Assembly: GCF_017654315.1 (NCBI RefSeq)
Contig: NZ_CP072203.1
Location: 2,914,001-2,978,000 of the forward strand
From: Gordonia polyisoprenivorans
Lineage (GTDB): Bacteria; Actinomycetota; Actinomycetes; Mycobacteriales; Mycobacteriaceae
Length of the DNA: 64,000 nucleotides
Reading direction: 5' to 3'
A model generated the notes under the pieces. The model made no database searches. It was not told where the DNA came from and was given only the letters and a program-made list of their open reading frames with translations. This document shows, one piece after another, positions 19,226 through 30,279 of the stretch (the first letter of the stretch is position 1; each line of letters opens with the position of its first letter). The position numbers were made by a program, and so were the translations under genes.

Positions 19226-20524
19226 TCAACCCAGAACGTAGCGCGTCGGTACCGCCGGATCGCCGTGCGACAGGCCGAGTCCCTCCCAGGGCAGGCTGAC
19301 GAGGCCGCGGCCGAGGTGGTCGCGCGCGTCGGACAGGTTCGGCAGATCGTCGACCGGCTCGCCGGAACGGACGAGCGGAATCTGCAGGTCGCGGGTGAGG
19401 AGCCCGTGGGTGTCGGGCAGCCGGTCACCTGCCCGGTAGATGATCTCCTCGACGATGGTGCCGCTGGGCCGGGCCGCGCGGACGGCGGTCTTCGCGCCAC
19501 CCCGGGATTCCTTGTGACTGGCTCGTTTGGCGACCGGGGTGCCGTCGACCTCGACGAGCTTGTAGACCATGCCGGCGGTGGGCGCACCACTGCCGGTGAC
19601 CAGGGAGGTACCCACCCCGTAGGTGTCGACGGGCTCGGCGCGCAGCGACGCGATGGCGTACTCGTCGAGATCGCCGGACACGACGATCTTGGTGCCGGTG
19701 GCGCCGAGGGAGTCGAGCTGATCGCGCACCTGCCGGGCGAGTACGCCGAGATCGCCGGAGTCGATGCGGACCGCCCCGAGTTCGGGTCCGGCGACCTCGA
19801 TGGCGTTGCGGACCCCGGCGGTGATGTCGTAGGTGTCGACGAGCAGCGTGGTGCCGACACCGAGCGCCTCGATCTGCGCGGCGAAGGCCGCCTTCTCGTC
19901 GGGGCCGTCGGGCCCGGCGAAGCCGAGGGTGAATGCGTGTGCGGCGGTCCCGGCGCTCGGCACCCCGTAGGTGCGGGCGGCCTCCAGGTTGGAGGTGGCC
20001 GCGACACCTGCGATGTAGGCCGCCCGCGACGAGGAGACCGCGGCCCGCTCGTGGGTGCGGCGCGACCCCATCTCGATGATCGGCCGGTTGCCGGCGGCGC
20101 TGACCATCCGCGCCGCCGCCGACGCGATCGCGCTGTCGTGGTTGAGGATCGACAGGATCAGGGTCTCGAGCAGCACCCCCTCGGCGAAGCTCGCCCGCAC
20201 GGTCAGGATCGGGGATCCGGGAAAGTACAGCTCTCCCTCGCGGTAGCCGTCGATGTCGCCGGAGAAGCGGTAGTCGCGCAGCCAGGCGATGGTCTCGGCG
20301 TCGCAGAAGCGTTCGAGGACCGCGATCTCCTCGTCACCGAACCGGAAGCGGGCCAGCTCGTCGATGACCCGTCCGGTCCCGGCGACCACGCCGTAGCGCC
20401 GGCCGTCGGGCAGTCGCCGCGCGAACACCTCGAAGACGCACTGCCGGTGCGCGATCGGGTGGCGCAGCGCTGCGCGGACCATGGTGACCTCGTAGTGGTC
20501 GGTCAGCAGGGCGGTGTTGTCCAC
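19226..20524 (-). CDS. pncB: Nicotinate phosphoribosyltransferase
   Basis: Converts nicotinate plus PRPP to nicotinate mononucleotide. The 432 residues include ALLTDHYEVTMVRA at the N-terminus, FEMGSRRTHE-like IIEMGSRRTHERAA, the phosphorylatable His in GTAAHAFTLGF, and VRIDSGDLGVLA. The length and motifs fit the actinobacterial type. GTG at 20524 is only 26 bases from the divergent clpS start, so the promoters of the two genes must overlap each other's 5' regions. Confidence 0.94.
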   Translation of the reverse strand: MDNTALLTDHYEVTMVRAALRHPIAHRQCVFEVFARRLPDGRRYGVVAGTGRVIDELARFRFGDEEIAVLERFCDAETIAWLRDYRFSGDIDGYREGELYFPGSPILTVRASFAEGVLLETLILSILNHDSAIASAAARMVSAAGNRPIIEMGSRRTHERAAVSSSRAAYIAGVAATSNLEAARTYGVPSAGTAAHAFTLGFAGPDGPDEKAAFAAQIEALGVGTTLLVDTYDITAGVRNAIEVAGPELGAVRIDSGDLGVLARQVRDQLDSLGATGTKIVVSGDLDEYAIASLRAEPVDTYGVGTSLVTGSGAPTAGMVYKLVEVDGTPVAKRASHKESRGGAKTAVRAARPSGTIVEEIIYRAGDRLPDTHGLLTRDLQIPLVRSGEPVDDLPNLSDARDHLGRGLVSLPWEGLGLSHGDPAVPTRYVLG

Positions 20525-20550
20525 GTTGTTGATCCCTTACCCTTGGACGT

Positions 20551-20874
20551 ATGGCGCCTGACGGAATGCGTGCGCATGAGGCTACTCCCGGTGGTGCGGC
20601 CGTCGCCGAACCCACCGTCGCCGAGGGCGCATCGGACCTCGACCGCCCGTGGATGACAGTGGTGTGGGACGACCCGGTCAATTTGATGCGGTATGTCACC
20701 TTCGTCTTCCAGAAGATCTTCGGCTACTCCGAGGCCCGGGCGAACGAGCTGATGATGCAGGTGCACACCGAGGGGCGGGCGGTGGTGTCCAGCGGCGACC
20801 GCGACAAGGTGGAATCCGACGTTCGAAAGCTGCACGCGGCGGGATTGTGGGCGACGATGCAGCGGGATTGCTGA
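20551..20874 (+). CDS. clpS: ATP-dependent Clp protease adaptor ClpS
   Basis: N-end-rule adaptor that delivers substrates to ClpC1P/ClpAP. The 107 residues carry the core [20 protein letters not shown], then the helix with [20 protein letters not shown] and the terminal [11 protein letters not shown]. The N-terminal 30 residues are Ala/Glu-rich and probably flexible. The stop is 4 bases before the DUF2017 gene, indicating an operon. Confidence 0.95.
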   Translation: MAPDGMRAHEATPGGAAVAEPTVAEGASDLDRPWMTVVWDDPVNLMRYVTFVFQKIFGYSEARANELMMQVHTEGRAVVSSGDRDKVESDVRKLHAAGLWATMQRDC

Positions 20875-20878
20875 GCGC

Positions 20879-21454
20879 GTGCGCACCTGGAAAAGGCAGG
20901 GCCGGGGTTCGCGGATGCGGATCTGTTCCAACCTCGAACGCCATGAGGTCGAGCTGCTCACGTCGATGGTGACTTCGATGACCGACCTGCTCACCGAGCG
21001 GGAGTCGAGCGCGCCCACCGACGAGCTGGCTGCGATGACCGGCATCCGCACCGGTCATTCGTCGCCGCCGACCGATCTCACCCTGGGCCGACTCCTTCCC
21101 GATTTCCATCGTCCCGACCAGGAACGCGACCTGGAAGCGGAGATGATCAACGGCGACCTCAACGCCGCGATGCGCAGCCTCAACGAGCCGCAGATCATCG
21201 ACGCCAAACTCGGGGCAGCGCAGACGTTGCTGGATTCGTTGCCCGCCGGCGGTGGCGACATCGCCCTGACCGAGGCACAGGCACTCGACTGGCTGACCGC
21301 GCTCAACGACGTCCGGCTGGCTCTCGGCGCGATGCTCGGCATCTCCGAGGACACCCCCGACCAGTTGCCCGAGGGCCATCCGCACGCAGCCCATCTCGAC
21401 GTCTACCACTGGCTGACGGTCATGCAGGAGTTGCTCGTCGAGGCCTTGATGTGA
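20879..21454 (+). CDS. DUF2017 family protein
   Basis: A 191-residue soluble, mainly helical protein with a DUF2017 pattern: NLERHEVELLTSMVTSMTDL at the N-terminus, then LTEAQALDWLTALNDVRLAL and YHWLTVMQELLVEALM at the end. The gene habitually follows clpS in Actinobacteria (Rv1332 in M. tuberculosis), suggesting a link to Clp proteolysis, but no activity is known. Start GTG at 20879. The end overlaps the next start by 4 bases. Confidence 0.85.
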   Translation: MRTWKRQGRGSRMRICSNLERHEVELLTSMVTSMTDLLTERESSAPTDELAAMTGIRTGHSSPPTDLTLGRLLPDFHRPDQERDLEAEMINGDLNAAMRSLNEPQIIDAKLGAAQTLLDSLPAGGGDIALTEAQALDWLTALNDVRLALGAMLGISEDTPDQLPEGHPHAAHLDVYHWLTVMQELLVEALM

Positions 21455-22578
21455 GCGGGGGCGTTGATGTGACGAGCGAATCGGACGTCCGAATGGCGAA
21501 GGCGGGCAACCGCATCACCGATATCGACGGGATCACCGTCGGCCATCACCACCGCATCGACGCGGAGGTGACCGTCGGCGGTGGCGGCCCCGACGAGCCG
21601 CCGGGCAGTGGCTGGTGCAGCGGTACCACGGTGATCCGGATCGACGGGCCGAACGCGTGTGCGGCCGTCGACGTGCGCGGTGGTGGTCCGGGCACCCGCG
21701 AAACCGATCTGCTCGATCCGGCGAACACCGTCACCACCGCCCACGCCGTGGTCCTGACCGGTGGCAGCGCCTACGGGCTGGCCGCCGCCGACGGCGTGAT
21801 GACCGAGCTCGAACGCGATGGCGTTGGCCTACCGATGGACGCCCACAGGCATGTGGTCCCGATCGTTCCCGCAGCGGTGATCTTCGACCTCCCGGTCGGG
21901 GCGTGGGAGAACCGTCCGGATGCGGGGTTCGGTGCCGCGGCGGTGCGCTCGGCGGGTCGCGAGTTCGCGGTGGGCAGCGTCGGTGCCGGTGCGGGCGCGC
22001 GGGCCGGTTCCCTCAAGGGCGGTGTGGGCTCGGCGAGTCGACGGATCGAGGAGGGCCCGGCCGCCGGGATCCTGGTGGGCGCGCTCATCGTCGCCAATCC
22101 GGTCGGCGCGGTGATCGATCCGGATACCGGATTGCCTTGGGGCGTCGGCCAATCCGACCTGGCTCGACTGGGTTTGCAGCGGCCGGCACCGGCCGAGGTG
22201 GCTGCCCTGGCCGACGTCGGCGCCAAGCCGACCGTCCTCAACACCACGATCGGCGCCGTCGCAACCGACGCGGCGTTCGCCCCGGCGTCGTTGCGGCGGG
22301 TGGCGATGTCGGCGCACGACGGGCTCGCCCTGGCGATCCGTCCGGTGCACTCGCCGCTCGACGGCGACACCATCTTCGCCGTGACCACCGGAGCGCACCC
22401 GGTGGCGCCGACACCGGCGATCCCGCCCGGCATGAACCCCGACACCGCGGTGTTGGCGCAGGTGTGTGCGGTCGCCACCGAGGTCACCCGGGATGCGGTG
22501 ATCGCGGCGATCGTCGCCGCCGAACCGGTCGCGGGCATCCCCGCCTACCGACGCGTGATGGCGTCAGCATTGCGCTGA
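21451..22578 (+). CDS. P1 family (DmpA-like) aminopeptidase
   Basis: N-terminal nucleophile hydrolase related to L-aminopeptidase D-Ala-esterase, 375 residues. GSAYGLAAADGVM, NPVGAVIDPDTGLPWG and the autoprocessing region VLNTTIGAVATDAAF (candidate nucleophile Thr before IGAVATDA) are visible. GTG at 21451 overlaps the DUF2017 stop; GTG 21469 is an alternative. The end of the gene lies inside a long hairpin (22554-22588). Equivalent to Rv1333 by position. Confidence 0.88.
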   Translation: MSGGVDVTSESDVRMAKAGNRITDIDGITVGHHHRIDAEVTVGGGGPDEPPGSGWCSGTTVIRIDGPNACAAVDVRGGGPGTRETDLLDPANTVTTAHAVVLTGGSAYGLAAADGVMTELERDGVGLPMDAHRHVVPIVPAAVIFDLPVGAWENRPDAGFGAAAVRSAGREFAVGSVGAGAGARAGSLKGGVGSASRRIEEGPAAGILVGALIVANPVGAVIDPDTGLPWGVGQSDLARLGLQRPAPAEVAALADVGAKPTVLNTTIGAVATDAAFAPASLRRVAMSAHDGLALAIRPVHSPLDGDTIFAVTTGAHPVAPTPAIPPGMNPDTAVLAQVCAVATEVTRDAVIAAIVAAEPVAGIPAYRRVMASALR

Positions 22579-22588
22579 CGCCATCACG
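22554..22588. terminator. 15-bp perfect hairpin spanning a stop codon
   Basis: Left arm 22554-22568, loop ATTGC, right arm 22574-22588, all pairs matched. The P1 peptidase stop codon (22576-22578) is inside the right arm. It lies between convergent genes and can act in both directions. Confidence 0.75.
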
Positions 22589-22622
22589 GTCTGGGCAACC
22601 CGCGGGTGAGAGCGGGCGGTGG

Positions 22623-23015
22623 TTACTGGTGGTCCGAGGTGCAGACCCAGGTGTAGATCTCGCCGCCGCCTGCGGCGTAGAGAGCGTTCGACTGGGCGCT
22701 GTAGAGGCTGGGGCCGCGGCCGTAGCCCCAATACGACGGTGACGAGGCGACCGCGCCGCAACCGTTGACGAACTGGACCACGACCTTGCAGCCGTAGCCG
22801 CAGGCATCGAGGGCCGCGTTCGAGGCCTCGGCGTAGGAGTCGTAGTCCCACGCTCGTCCGGTGTCCCCGGTCGAGGTGTTCAACGCGATCGCGCCGTAGT
22901 AATTGCCATATGCGTGGGCGGCGGGGGCGGTGTCGAGGGCGGCGGGAGCGACGAGCGCTGCACCCACCGCGCCCACGGCGACGGCCGAGGCAACCAGACG
23001 CTTGCGAATACTCAT
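22623..23015 (-). CDS. Secreted DUF4189 protein
   Basis: A 130-residue exported protein. A Sec signal peptide (MSIRKRLVASAVAVGAVGAA, cleavage after AHA near residue 35) precedes a compact DUF4189-like domain: YYGAIALNTSTGD, ASNAALDACGYGCKVVVQF, NGCGAVA and ALYAAGGGEIYTWVC. The cysteines (CGYGC, GCG, WVC) could form disulphides. DUF4189 proteins are abundant secreted proteins of unknown role in mycobacteria and relatives. It is followed by the bidirectional hairpin. Confidence 0.85.
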   Translation of the reverse strand: MSIRKRLVASAVAVGAVGAALVAPAALDTAPAAHAYGNYYGAIALNTSTGDTGRAWDYDSYAEASNAALDACGYGCKVVVQFVNGCGAVASSPSYWGYGRGPSLYSAQSNALYAAGGGEIYTWVCTSDHQ

Positions 23016-23042
23016 GAGCTGTCTCCTTGCGTGAGTGGTTGG

Positions 23043-23834
23043 TCAGGCCGGCGCGCGCGAGGCGTCGGACGGGCTGGGGGTTCCGGAGGGGGATGGGGTG
23101 GCGATGGTCGCCGGCTTGGTGACCTCGACGGTGTTGTTCCAGTTCGACAGGTTCATCGTCATCGTGGAGTTGGTCGCCGGTATGAGGACCACTCGGGCGA
23201 GCTGGTTGTCGGGCGTGATCCAGACGTTCACCGGAACCTGGGCGTCCTGGTTCTTGGTGATGTTGGTCCCGGTGAGCGCGGCGAGTTGCTTGGCGGCGAC
23301 GGTCCCGGTGACGCGGGTGGCCTTGACGCCGCCGATGTCCTCGGTGCCCGAGGTCTTCGGGTCCTGCATGTTCCGCAGCAGATTCGCCAGGCCCTTCTCG
23401 GGGTTGAGAACGACCGACACGTCGTAGACCGAGCGGCCGTCGCCGTAATCGACGTAGCCCTTGTTGCCGATATCGGCGTAGAGGTGCTGATCGACGTAGA
23501 CGAACGGTGCGGCGCTGTCGGTGGAGCCCAGCATCACGGTCGCTGTGCCCTTGGCCGCGGTGGTGGGCTTGGTCACCAGATCGGCGTCGACCTTCTTGAC
23601 GGTCACGTTGGGAACCTTGCCGTCGACGGTGAGATCGAGATGGGCGCCGGTGAGGGCGGCGGTCTTGTCGGCGGCGGCCTTGATGAGGGCGGCCGGATCG
23701 CTCATCGACGACGAGGCGGTGGTGTTGTTGCCACCCGAGCCGCTGTCGGAATCCGACGAGCAGCCGGTGAGTGTGATGGCAGCGGCGATACCCGTGGCGA
23801 TGGCGGCCGTGGCAACACGGTGGGCACGGTGCAT
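23043..23834 (-). CDS. LppX/LprAFG family lipoprotein
   Basis: A 263-residue lipoprotein. The signal peptide ends in the lipobox LTGC (AAAITLTGCSSDSDSGSGG), followed by an Asn/Ser/Gly linker and a LolA-like beta domain: LTGAHLDLTVDGKVPNV, then VYVDQHLYADIGNKGYVDYG and VWITPDNQLARVVL. In M. tuberculosis LprG and LppX carry acylated lipids across the periplasm. ATG at 23834 has AGGAG just upstream; the open frame continues beyond it without coding character. Confidence 0.88.
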   Translation of the reverse strand: MHRAHRVATAAIATGIAAAITLTGCSSDSDSGSGGNNTTASSSMSDPAALIKAAADKTAALTGAHLDLTVDGKVPNVTVKKVDADLVTKPTTAAKGTATVMLGSTDSAAPFVYVDQHLYADIGNKGYVDYGDGRSVYDVSVVLNPEKGLANLLRNMQDPKTSGTEDIGGVKATRVTGTVAAKQLAALTGTNITKNQDAQVPVNVWITPDNQLARVVLIPATNSTMTMNLSNWNNTVEVTKPATIATPSPSGTPSPSDASRAPA

Positions 23835-24119
23835 GTGGTGAGCTCCTGACTCTCTGAGGTTCCCCCTGGGGCCGATGTCGGTTGTCGAAGTCGGCACCAC
23901 AGATCGTGAACTGTGGCGAAACGCTACAGCGCCGGACGACGGTGTGAAAACAGCTGTAGTTCGCACGGATGACGAGTGAGTGGCGCGGGCGCGAGACGCT
24001 CGGGCGCAGCGCTGACCTGCGAGAGCATGCGATCGGACCGGCGACCGGAATAGCGTCGCCGAGCCGGACGTTGGGTAGCCACGATGTGCCGAGTGCACCC
24101 GTGACGGTGAGAGCGAGGA

Positions 24120-24533
24120 GTGGCAGTGCTGCGGATCAGCCGTGAGCTGGTGGACCAGATGATCGCGCATGCACGTGCCGATCACCCCGACGAGGCGTGC
24201 GGGGTGATCGCCGGTCCCGAGGGCTCCGACGAGCCACAACGATTCATCCCGATGGTCAACGCCGAACGGTCACCGACCTTCTACCGATTCGACTCGCTCG
24301 AACAACTCAAGGTGTGGCGGGAGATGGACCGCCGCGACGAGGAGCCGGTGGTGATCTACCACTCGCACACCGCAACCGAGCCCTACCCCAGCCGTACCGA
24401 CGTGTCGTACGCGAGTGAGCCCGGCGCCCATTACGTCCTGGTGTCCACCCGCGAGCCCGACACCGACGAGGTCCGCAGTTACCGGATCCTCGACGGGGTG
24501 GTCACCGAAGAAGAGATCGAGATCAGGAGCTGA
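24120..24533 (+). CDS. mec: CysO-cysteine peptidase (JAMM metalloprotease)
   Basis: Zinc metalloprotease that releases cysteine from the CysO-cysteine adduct. The 137 residues show the JAMM motif H-x-H-x7-S-x2-D as YHSHTATEPYPSRTDV, with the upstream catalytic Glu in HPDEACGVIAGPEG. Start GTG at 24120, or GTG 24126. cysO begins 6 bases after the stop, making mec-cysO-cysM an operon as in M. tuberculosis Rv1334-1336. Confidence 0.93.
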   Translation: MAVLRISRELVDQMIAHARADHPDEACGVIAGPEGSDEPQRFIPMVNAERSPTFYRFDSLEQLKVWREMDRRDEEPVVIYHSHTATEPYPSRTDVSYASEPGAHYVLVSTREPDTDEVRSYRILDGVVTEEEIEIRS

Positions 24534-24539
24534 GCAACC

Positions 24540-25795
<1,256 letters not shown>

Positions 25796-25796
25796 A

Positions 25797-25922
25797 GGCC
25801 CGATCCGCCCCAACCGCACCCGACCGACCACTGCCCCTGACCGACACCCGCACCCGACCGACACCGTAATCCGACCGACACCGCAATCCGACCGGCATGA
25901 CGCCGGCGTCGAGGAGAACACC
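25797..25922 (+). repeat. Degenerate CCGACCGACAC repeats
   Basis: Downstream of cysM a short GC-rich stretch holds four or five imperfect copies of CCGACCGACACCG(T/C)AAT or close variants, mostly at 25820-25895. It has no in-frame ATG, GTG or TTG for the following rhomboid gene, so it appears to be untranslated spacer. Confidence 0.55.
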
Positions 25923-26567
25923 ATCAACGCGACCCAGACACCGGGAGCGCCGCCGACGCGGCGCCCGTTGTGGCAGCGCTCGGCGCTGGTCATGGTGTTC
26001 ATCGTCATCGGCCTGATCATCGTCGAGGCCATCGATGCCGCGACCCATTACGACCTCGATTCGGCCGGCATCGAGCCGCGTCGCGTCGACGGACTCGACG
26101 GCATCGTGTGGTCGCCGTTCCTGCACGCCAACTGGGATCATCTGTGGACCAATCTCGCGGTCGGGGTGGTCCTCGGATTCCTGTTGCTGCTGGCCCGGCG
26201 CTTCCTGTTCGTGACCGCGGTCGTCTGGATCACCTCCGGGCTGGGTGTGTGGCTGTTCGCGCCGAGCGGATCGGTGACCGTCGGGGCGTCCGGGGTGATC
26301 TTCGGCTGGCTCGCCTACCTGCTGGTTCGTGGATTGTTCAACCGCAACCTCTGGCAGATCCTCGGCGGGCTGGTCCTGCTGCTCGTCTACGGGTCGGTGC
26401 TGTGGGGCGTGCTGCCGACCGATCCGACCGTCTCGTGGCAGGGACACCTGTTCGGGGCCATCGGCGGCGTTCTCGCCGCCTGGTTCCTCGCCGACCGCGA
26501 CCGGCGTCGTCGACCTCCGAACACCGCACCCGCCGGCGGCCCGCCGATGCCGGGGGTGTCGCAATAG
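25923..26567 (+). CDS. Rhomboid family intramembrane serine protease
   Basis: Intramembrane protease of about 215 residues with six helices. The catalytic Ser is in [14 protein letters not shown], the His in [16 protein letters not shown], and the [14 protein letters not shown] loop is also typical. The start is a puzzle: no ATG, GTG or TTG lies between the cysM stop and 25968. ATC at 25923 is 6 bases from GAGGAG and would fit as a non-canonical start; TTG 25968 and ATG 25992 cut into the first helix. Equivalent to Rv1337. Confidence 0.82.
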   Translation: MNATQTPGAPPTRRPLWQRSALVMVFIVIGLIIVEAIDAATHYDLDSAGIEPRRVDGLDGIVWSPFLHANWDHLWTNLAVGVVLGFLLLLARRFLFVTAVVWITSGLGVWLFAPSGSVTVGASGVIFGWLAYLLVRGLFNRNLWQILGGLVLLLVYGSVLWGVLPTDPTVSWQGHLFGAIGGVLAAWFLADRDRRRRPPNTAPAGGPPMPGVSQ

Positions 26568-27370
26568 CCACCCCAGGACCCGACGCCCCGATCGGCATCT
26601 TCGATTCCGGCGTCGGCGGGCTCACCGTGGCCCGCGCGATCATCGACCTGCTCCCCGACGAGGACATCGTCTACATCGGCGACACCGCCAACGGACCCTA
26701 CGGGCCGTTGACCATCCCGCAGATCCGCAAACATGCGTTGGCCATCGGCGACGAGCTCGCCGAGCGCGGGGTGAAGGCCATCGTCATCGCGTGCAACACC
26801 GCGTCGGCGGCATGTCTGCGCGACGCCCGTGAGCGCTACTCGCCGATTCCGGTGATCGAGGTGGTCCTGCCGGCCGTACGGCGTGCGGTGGTGGCCACCA
26901 AGACCGGTCGTATCGGGGTCATCGGGACCGAGGCCACCATCGCCTCCCAGGCCTATCAGGACTCCTTCGCCGCTGCCCGGGACGCGGAGATCACCGCGGT
27001 CGCCTGCCCTCGGTTCGTCGACTTCGTCGAGCGCGGCATCACCAGCGGACGCCAGATCCTCGGCTTGGCGCAGGGCTACCTCGAGCCGCTGCAAGAAGCG
27101 GGCGTCGACACCGTGGTGCTCGGCTGCACCCACTACCCGCTACTCTCGGGCGTCATCGCCCTCGCCATGGGCGACGAGGTCACTCTCGTCTCCAGCGCCG
27201 AGGAAACCGCCAAGGATCTCTTCGCCGTGTTGACCCGCTCCGACATGTTGCACCCGCACACCGACCGCGCCGCCGAACGCGTGTTCCAGGCCACCGGGAA
27301 TCCGGAATCGTTCGCGCGCTTGTCAACTCGGTTCCTCGGCCCGACCGTCGGCTCGGTGGCCCGCATCTGA
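26564..27370 (+). CDS. murI: Glutamate racemase
   Basis: Makes D-glutamate for peptidoglycan. The catalytic cysteines are in [11 protein letters not shown] and LGCTHYPLL, with [17 protein letters not shown] at the N-terminus and the Mg/substrate loop [10 protein letters not shown]. About 268 residues. No ATG, GTG or TTG lies near the expected N-terminus; ATA at 26564 overlaps the rhomboid stop and has GGGGG 7 bases upstream. The nearest standard upstream start (GTG 26435) would add an arginine-rich tail inside the rhomboid gene. Function is certain; only the start is not. Confidence 0.9.
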   Translation: MATPGPDAPIGIFDSGVGGLTVARAIIDLLPDEDIVYIGDTANGPYGPLTIPQIRKHALAIGDELAERGVKAIVIACNTASAACLRDARERYSPIPVIEVVLPAVRRAVVATKTGRIGVIGTEATIASQAYQDSFAAARDAEITAVACPRFVDFVERGITSGRQILGLAQGYLEPLQEAGVDTVVLGCTHYPLLSGVIALAMGDEVTLVSSAEETAKDLFAVLTRSDMLHPHTDRAAERVFQATGNPESFARLSTRFLGPTVGSVARI

Positions 27371-27453
27371 GGTGACCGGCGGGAGTCGTTCACCCGCCGA
27401 CTTGTGATCGGATACCCGGCCACCATGACGCCCACGCATGGCAAGGTAGGGCT

Positions 27454-28218
27454 ATGCGTGTCACGGTGCTCGGTTGCTCGGGAAGTGTGGGTGGACCGGG
27501 TACAGCCTGTTCGGGCTACCTGTTCTCGGTGCCCGGCGAGCAACCCGTGCTGATGGACTGCGGGCCTGGCGTCTTCGGTGAGCTGATGCGGGTGTCCGAT
27601 CCCGACGACATCGCCGTCGTGCTCTCGCACATGCACGCCGACCACTGCCTCGATCTCCCGGCGATGATGGTGTGGCGCCGCTATGCCCCGCCCGGCCCGG
27701 CACCGGAGAGGGCGCCGCTCTACGGCCCGGCGGGAGTGGCGATGCGGATCGGCGCGGCCTCCTCGGAGTACCCCGGCGAGATCGACGACATCAGCGACAC
27801 CTTCGATGTGCACGAGTGGGCCGACGGGATGGAGATCACGCTGGGCGGGATGAACATCCACGCGATGAAACTCGATCACCCGCCGGAGACCTACGGGCTG
27901 CGCGTCACCGGTCCGGAGGGACACGTGATCGCCTTCAGCGGCGACACCGGGCCGTGTGACGAGCTCATCGAACTCGCCACCGACGCCGACCTGTTCCTGT
28001 GTGAGGCGTCGTGGCCCCACGATCCGGTCAACCGGCCCAAACACCTGCACCTATCGGGTATCGAGGCCGGTGAGGCTGCAGCGAAAGCCAACGCGAAGGT
28101 GTTGGCCATCACCCACGTCCCCCCGTGGTGCGACGCGTCGGTCATCATGGCCGAGGCGCGCAGCACCTTCTCCGGTCCGGTCGAACTCGTCCGGCAAGGG
28201 CAGGTCTTCCACTTCTGA
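27454..28218 (+). CDS. MBL-fold cyclic-nucleotide phosphodiesterase (Rv1339-like)
   Basis: Metallo-beta-lactamase-fold hydrolase of 254 residues. The metal motif is [12 protein letters not shown], followed by [25 protein letters not shown] and the C-terminal His in [10 protein letters not shown]. The gene corresponds to Rv1339, reported as an atypical class II cAMP phosphodiesterase. It lies between murI and rph in the conserved order. Start ATG at 27454. Confidence 0.87.
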   Translation: MRVTVLGCSGSVGGPGTACSGYLFSVPGEQPVLMDCGPGVFGELMRVSDPDDIAVVLSHMHADHCLDLPAMMVWRRYAPPGPAPERAPLYGPAGVAMRIGAASSEYPGEIDDISDTFDVHEWADGMEITLGGMNIHAMKLDHPPETYGLRVTGPEGHVIAFSGDTGPCDELIELATDADLFLCEASWPHDPVNRPKHLHLSGIEAGEAAAKANAKVLAITHVPPWCDASVIMAEARSTFSGPVELVRQGQVFHF

Positions 28219-28261
28219 CGCCCCGACGGGTCCCATCGGATCGGTGTCTACAGTTGATCGG

Positions 28262-29014
28262 GTGACGACACGCGCTGACGGCAGGGCCGACGACGAACTC
28301 CGACCGATCACCTTCACCCGCGGATTCACCTCTCATCCGGCCGGTTCCGTGCTGGTGGAATTCGGGCACACCCGGGTGCTGTGCACCGCCAGTGTGACCG
28401 AGGGTGTGCCGCCGTGGCGTCGGGGATCGCGGCTGGGGTGGCTGACCGCCGAGTACGCGATGTTGCCCGCCGCCACCCATGAGCGGTCGCGCCGCGAATC
28501 GGTCGCCGGCAAGGTCGGGGGCCGCACCCACGAGATCAGCCGACTCATCGGACGCTCGCTGCGTGCCTGCATCGACCTCGCCGCGCTGGGGGAGAACACG
28601 ATCGCGCTCGACTGCGACGTACTGCAGGCCGACGGCGGCACCCGAACGGCCGCGATCACCGGTGCGTACGTCGCGCTCGCCGACGCGGTGACCTGGTTGG
28701 GTGCGGCGGGCAAGCTCTCCGACCCGCAGCCGTTGTCGTGCATGATCGCCGCGGTCAGCGTGGGCGTCGTCGACGGCCGGGTCCGGCTGGATCTGCCCTA
28801 CGAGGAGGATTCGCGCGCCGAGGTCGACATGAACGTCGTGACCACCGACGCCGGCACCCTGGTGGAGGTGCAGGGCACCGGTGAGGGCGCGACCTTCCCG
28901 CGCGCCACCCTGGAGAAGCTGCTTGATCTCGCCGAGATCGGCACCGCCAAGCTCTTCGAGGCGCAACGCGCGGTGCTCGACGAGCCGTACCCGGGCGAGC
29001 TGCCGACCGCATGA
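28262..29014 (+). CDS. rph: Ribonuclease PH
   Basis: Phosphorolytic 3' exoribonuclease that trims tRNA precursors, 250 residues. [24 protein letters not shown] and [20 protein letters not shown] are typical, with [20 protein letters not shown] and [13 protein letters not shown] following. GTG at 28262 is chosen; the longer frame upstream overlaps the phosphodiesterase gene. It is coupled to rdgB by an ATGA overlap at 29011-29014. Confidence 0.95.
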   Translation: MTTRADGRADDELRPITFTRGFTSHPAGSVLVEFGHTRVLCTASVTEGVPPWRRGSRLGWLTAEYAMLPAATHERSRRESVAGKVGGRTHEISRLIGRSLRACIDLAALGENTIALDCDVLQADGGTRTAAITGAYVALADAVTWLGAAGKLSDPQPLSCMIAAVSVGVVDGRVRLDLPYEEDSRAEVDMNVVTTDAGTLVEVQGTGEGATFPRATLEKLLDLAEIGTAKLFEAQRAVLDEPYPGELPTA

Positions 29015-29652
29015 GCGCTCCTGACTCGACACCCCGCCGCGTGCTGCTGGCCAGCCGCAACGCCAAGAAGCTGGCGGAGCTGCGACGCGTCGTCGACGCC
29101 GCGGGCATCGTGGGACTCGATGTCGTGGGACTCGACGCCGTCCCGGAGTACCCCGAGGAACCCGAGACCGGTGCAACTTTCGAGGAGAACGCGCTCATCA
29201 AGGCGCGCTCGGGAGCGCGTGCCACCGGACTGCCTTGCCTGGCCGACGATTCCGGGTTGTCGGTGGACGCCCTCAACGGTATGCCGGGAGTTCTCTCGGC
29301 CCGCTGGAGCGGACGTCACGGCGACGACGCCGCGAACAACGAGCTGTTGCTGAATCAGATCGCCGACGTCCCCGACGAACGTCGCGGGGCCGCGTTCGTC
29401 TCGGCGTGTGCACTTGTGATGCCCGGCGGTACCGAGACGGTCGTGCGTGGTGAATGGCGCGGAACCATCTTGCGAGAAGGTCTCGGCGCCAATGGTTTCG
29501 GCTACGATCCGCTGTTCGTTCCGGACGACGCGGCGGCGACCGGGCGGACTTCTGCGGAATTGTCGGCGCAGGAAAAGGATTTGCTGAGTCACCGCGGTAA
29601 GGCGTTGGCGCAGTTGGTATCTGCGCTGGCAGCGCTCGCCGACTCCGACTGA
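29011..29652 (+). CDS. rdgB: XTP/dITP diphosphatase (Ham1/RdgB)
   Basis: House-cleaning enzyme removing inosine- and xanthosine-type triphosphates. The 213 residues show [16 protein letters not shown] (substrate loop), [31 protein letters not shown] and [15 protein letters not shown] at 29011 overlaps the rph stop. The pair matches Rv1340-Rv1341. Confidence 0.95.
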   Translation: MSAPDSTPRRVLLASRNAKKLAELRRVVDAAGIVGLDVVGLDAVPEYPEEPETGATFEENALIKARSGARATGLPCLADDSGLSVDALNGMPGVLSARWSGRHGDDAANNELLLNQIADVPDERRGAAFVSACALVMPGGTETVVRGEWRGTILREGLGANGFGYDPLFVPDDAAATGRTSAELSAQEKDLLSHRGKALAQLVSALAALADSD

Positions 29653-29659
29653 GTTCGCG

Positions 29660-30268
29660 GTGGTCTACGTCGAGGCGTCGGAACGGAGCCGCCGGTCGGT
29701 CGCCGCGGCCCGGGCGGTGATGGCGCGAGAGGGCGTGGCCGCCACGACACTTCGCGCCGTCGCGGCCGAGGCCGGTGTGCCTCTCGGAACCCTGCAATAT
29801 GTGTTCCCCACCAAGGAGAAACTGGTCCGGGCCGTCATCGAGGACGTGGTGGAGGAGATCGCCGCGCTACTCGCCGAGTCACTGCCGGTGGAGGGCGGGC
29901 TCGCCCGGGCCATCCGCGACGGCGTCGCACTGTTCTGGTCGACTCTCGTCACACCCGATGTGCGACTGCAGATCGTGCAGGGCGAGTTGCTCAATCACAG
30001 CCTCCGCAAGCCGGGGTGGGAGCACCTCGCGGCGTGGCAGTACGAACGCTATTGCAGTGTGCTCGCGCAGTGGTGTGAGCGGGCGGCGCAGGGGGCCGGG
30101 GAGACCACCGCGGTGCCGATCGATCGGCTGGCGCGCCTTCTGCTCGCCGGAATCGACGGCATGACCCTGCAATACGTCTGCGACCCCGACGACGAGCGCG
30201 CCGAGAGCGACCTGGCGTTCTTCGTCGAGACGGTGATCACCGCAGCCGGCATCCGACCCGCACGCTGA
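29660..30268 (+). CDS. TetR/AcrR family regulator
   Basis: A 202-residue repressor-like protein with an N-terminal helix-turn-helix (VMAREGVAATTLRAVAAEAG, then VPLGTLQYVFPTKEKLVRAV) and a helical ligand domain ending DLAFFVETVITAAGI. It begins 7 bases after rdgB and is followed on the same strand by an amine-oxidase gene with a strong dyad in its promoter, its likely target. Confidence 0.85.
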   Translation: MVYVEASERSRRSVAAARAVMAREGVAATTLRAVAAEAGVPLGTLQYVFPTKEKLVRAVIEDVVEEIAALLAESLPVEGGLARAIRDGVALFWSTLVTPDVRLQIVQGELLNHSLRKPGWEHLAAWQYERYCSVLAQWCERAAQGAGETTAVPIDRLARLLLAGIDGMTLQYVCDPDDERAESDLAFFVETVITAAGIRPAR

Positions 30269-30279
30269 GAGACGCGCCA

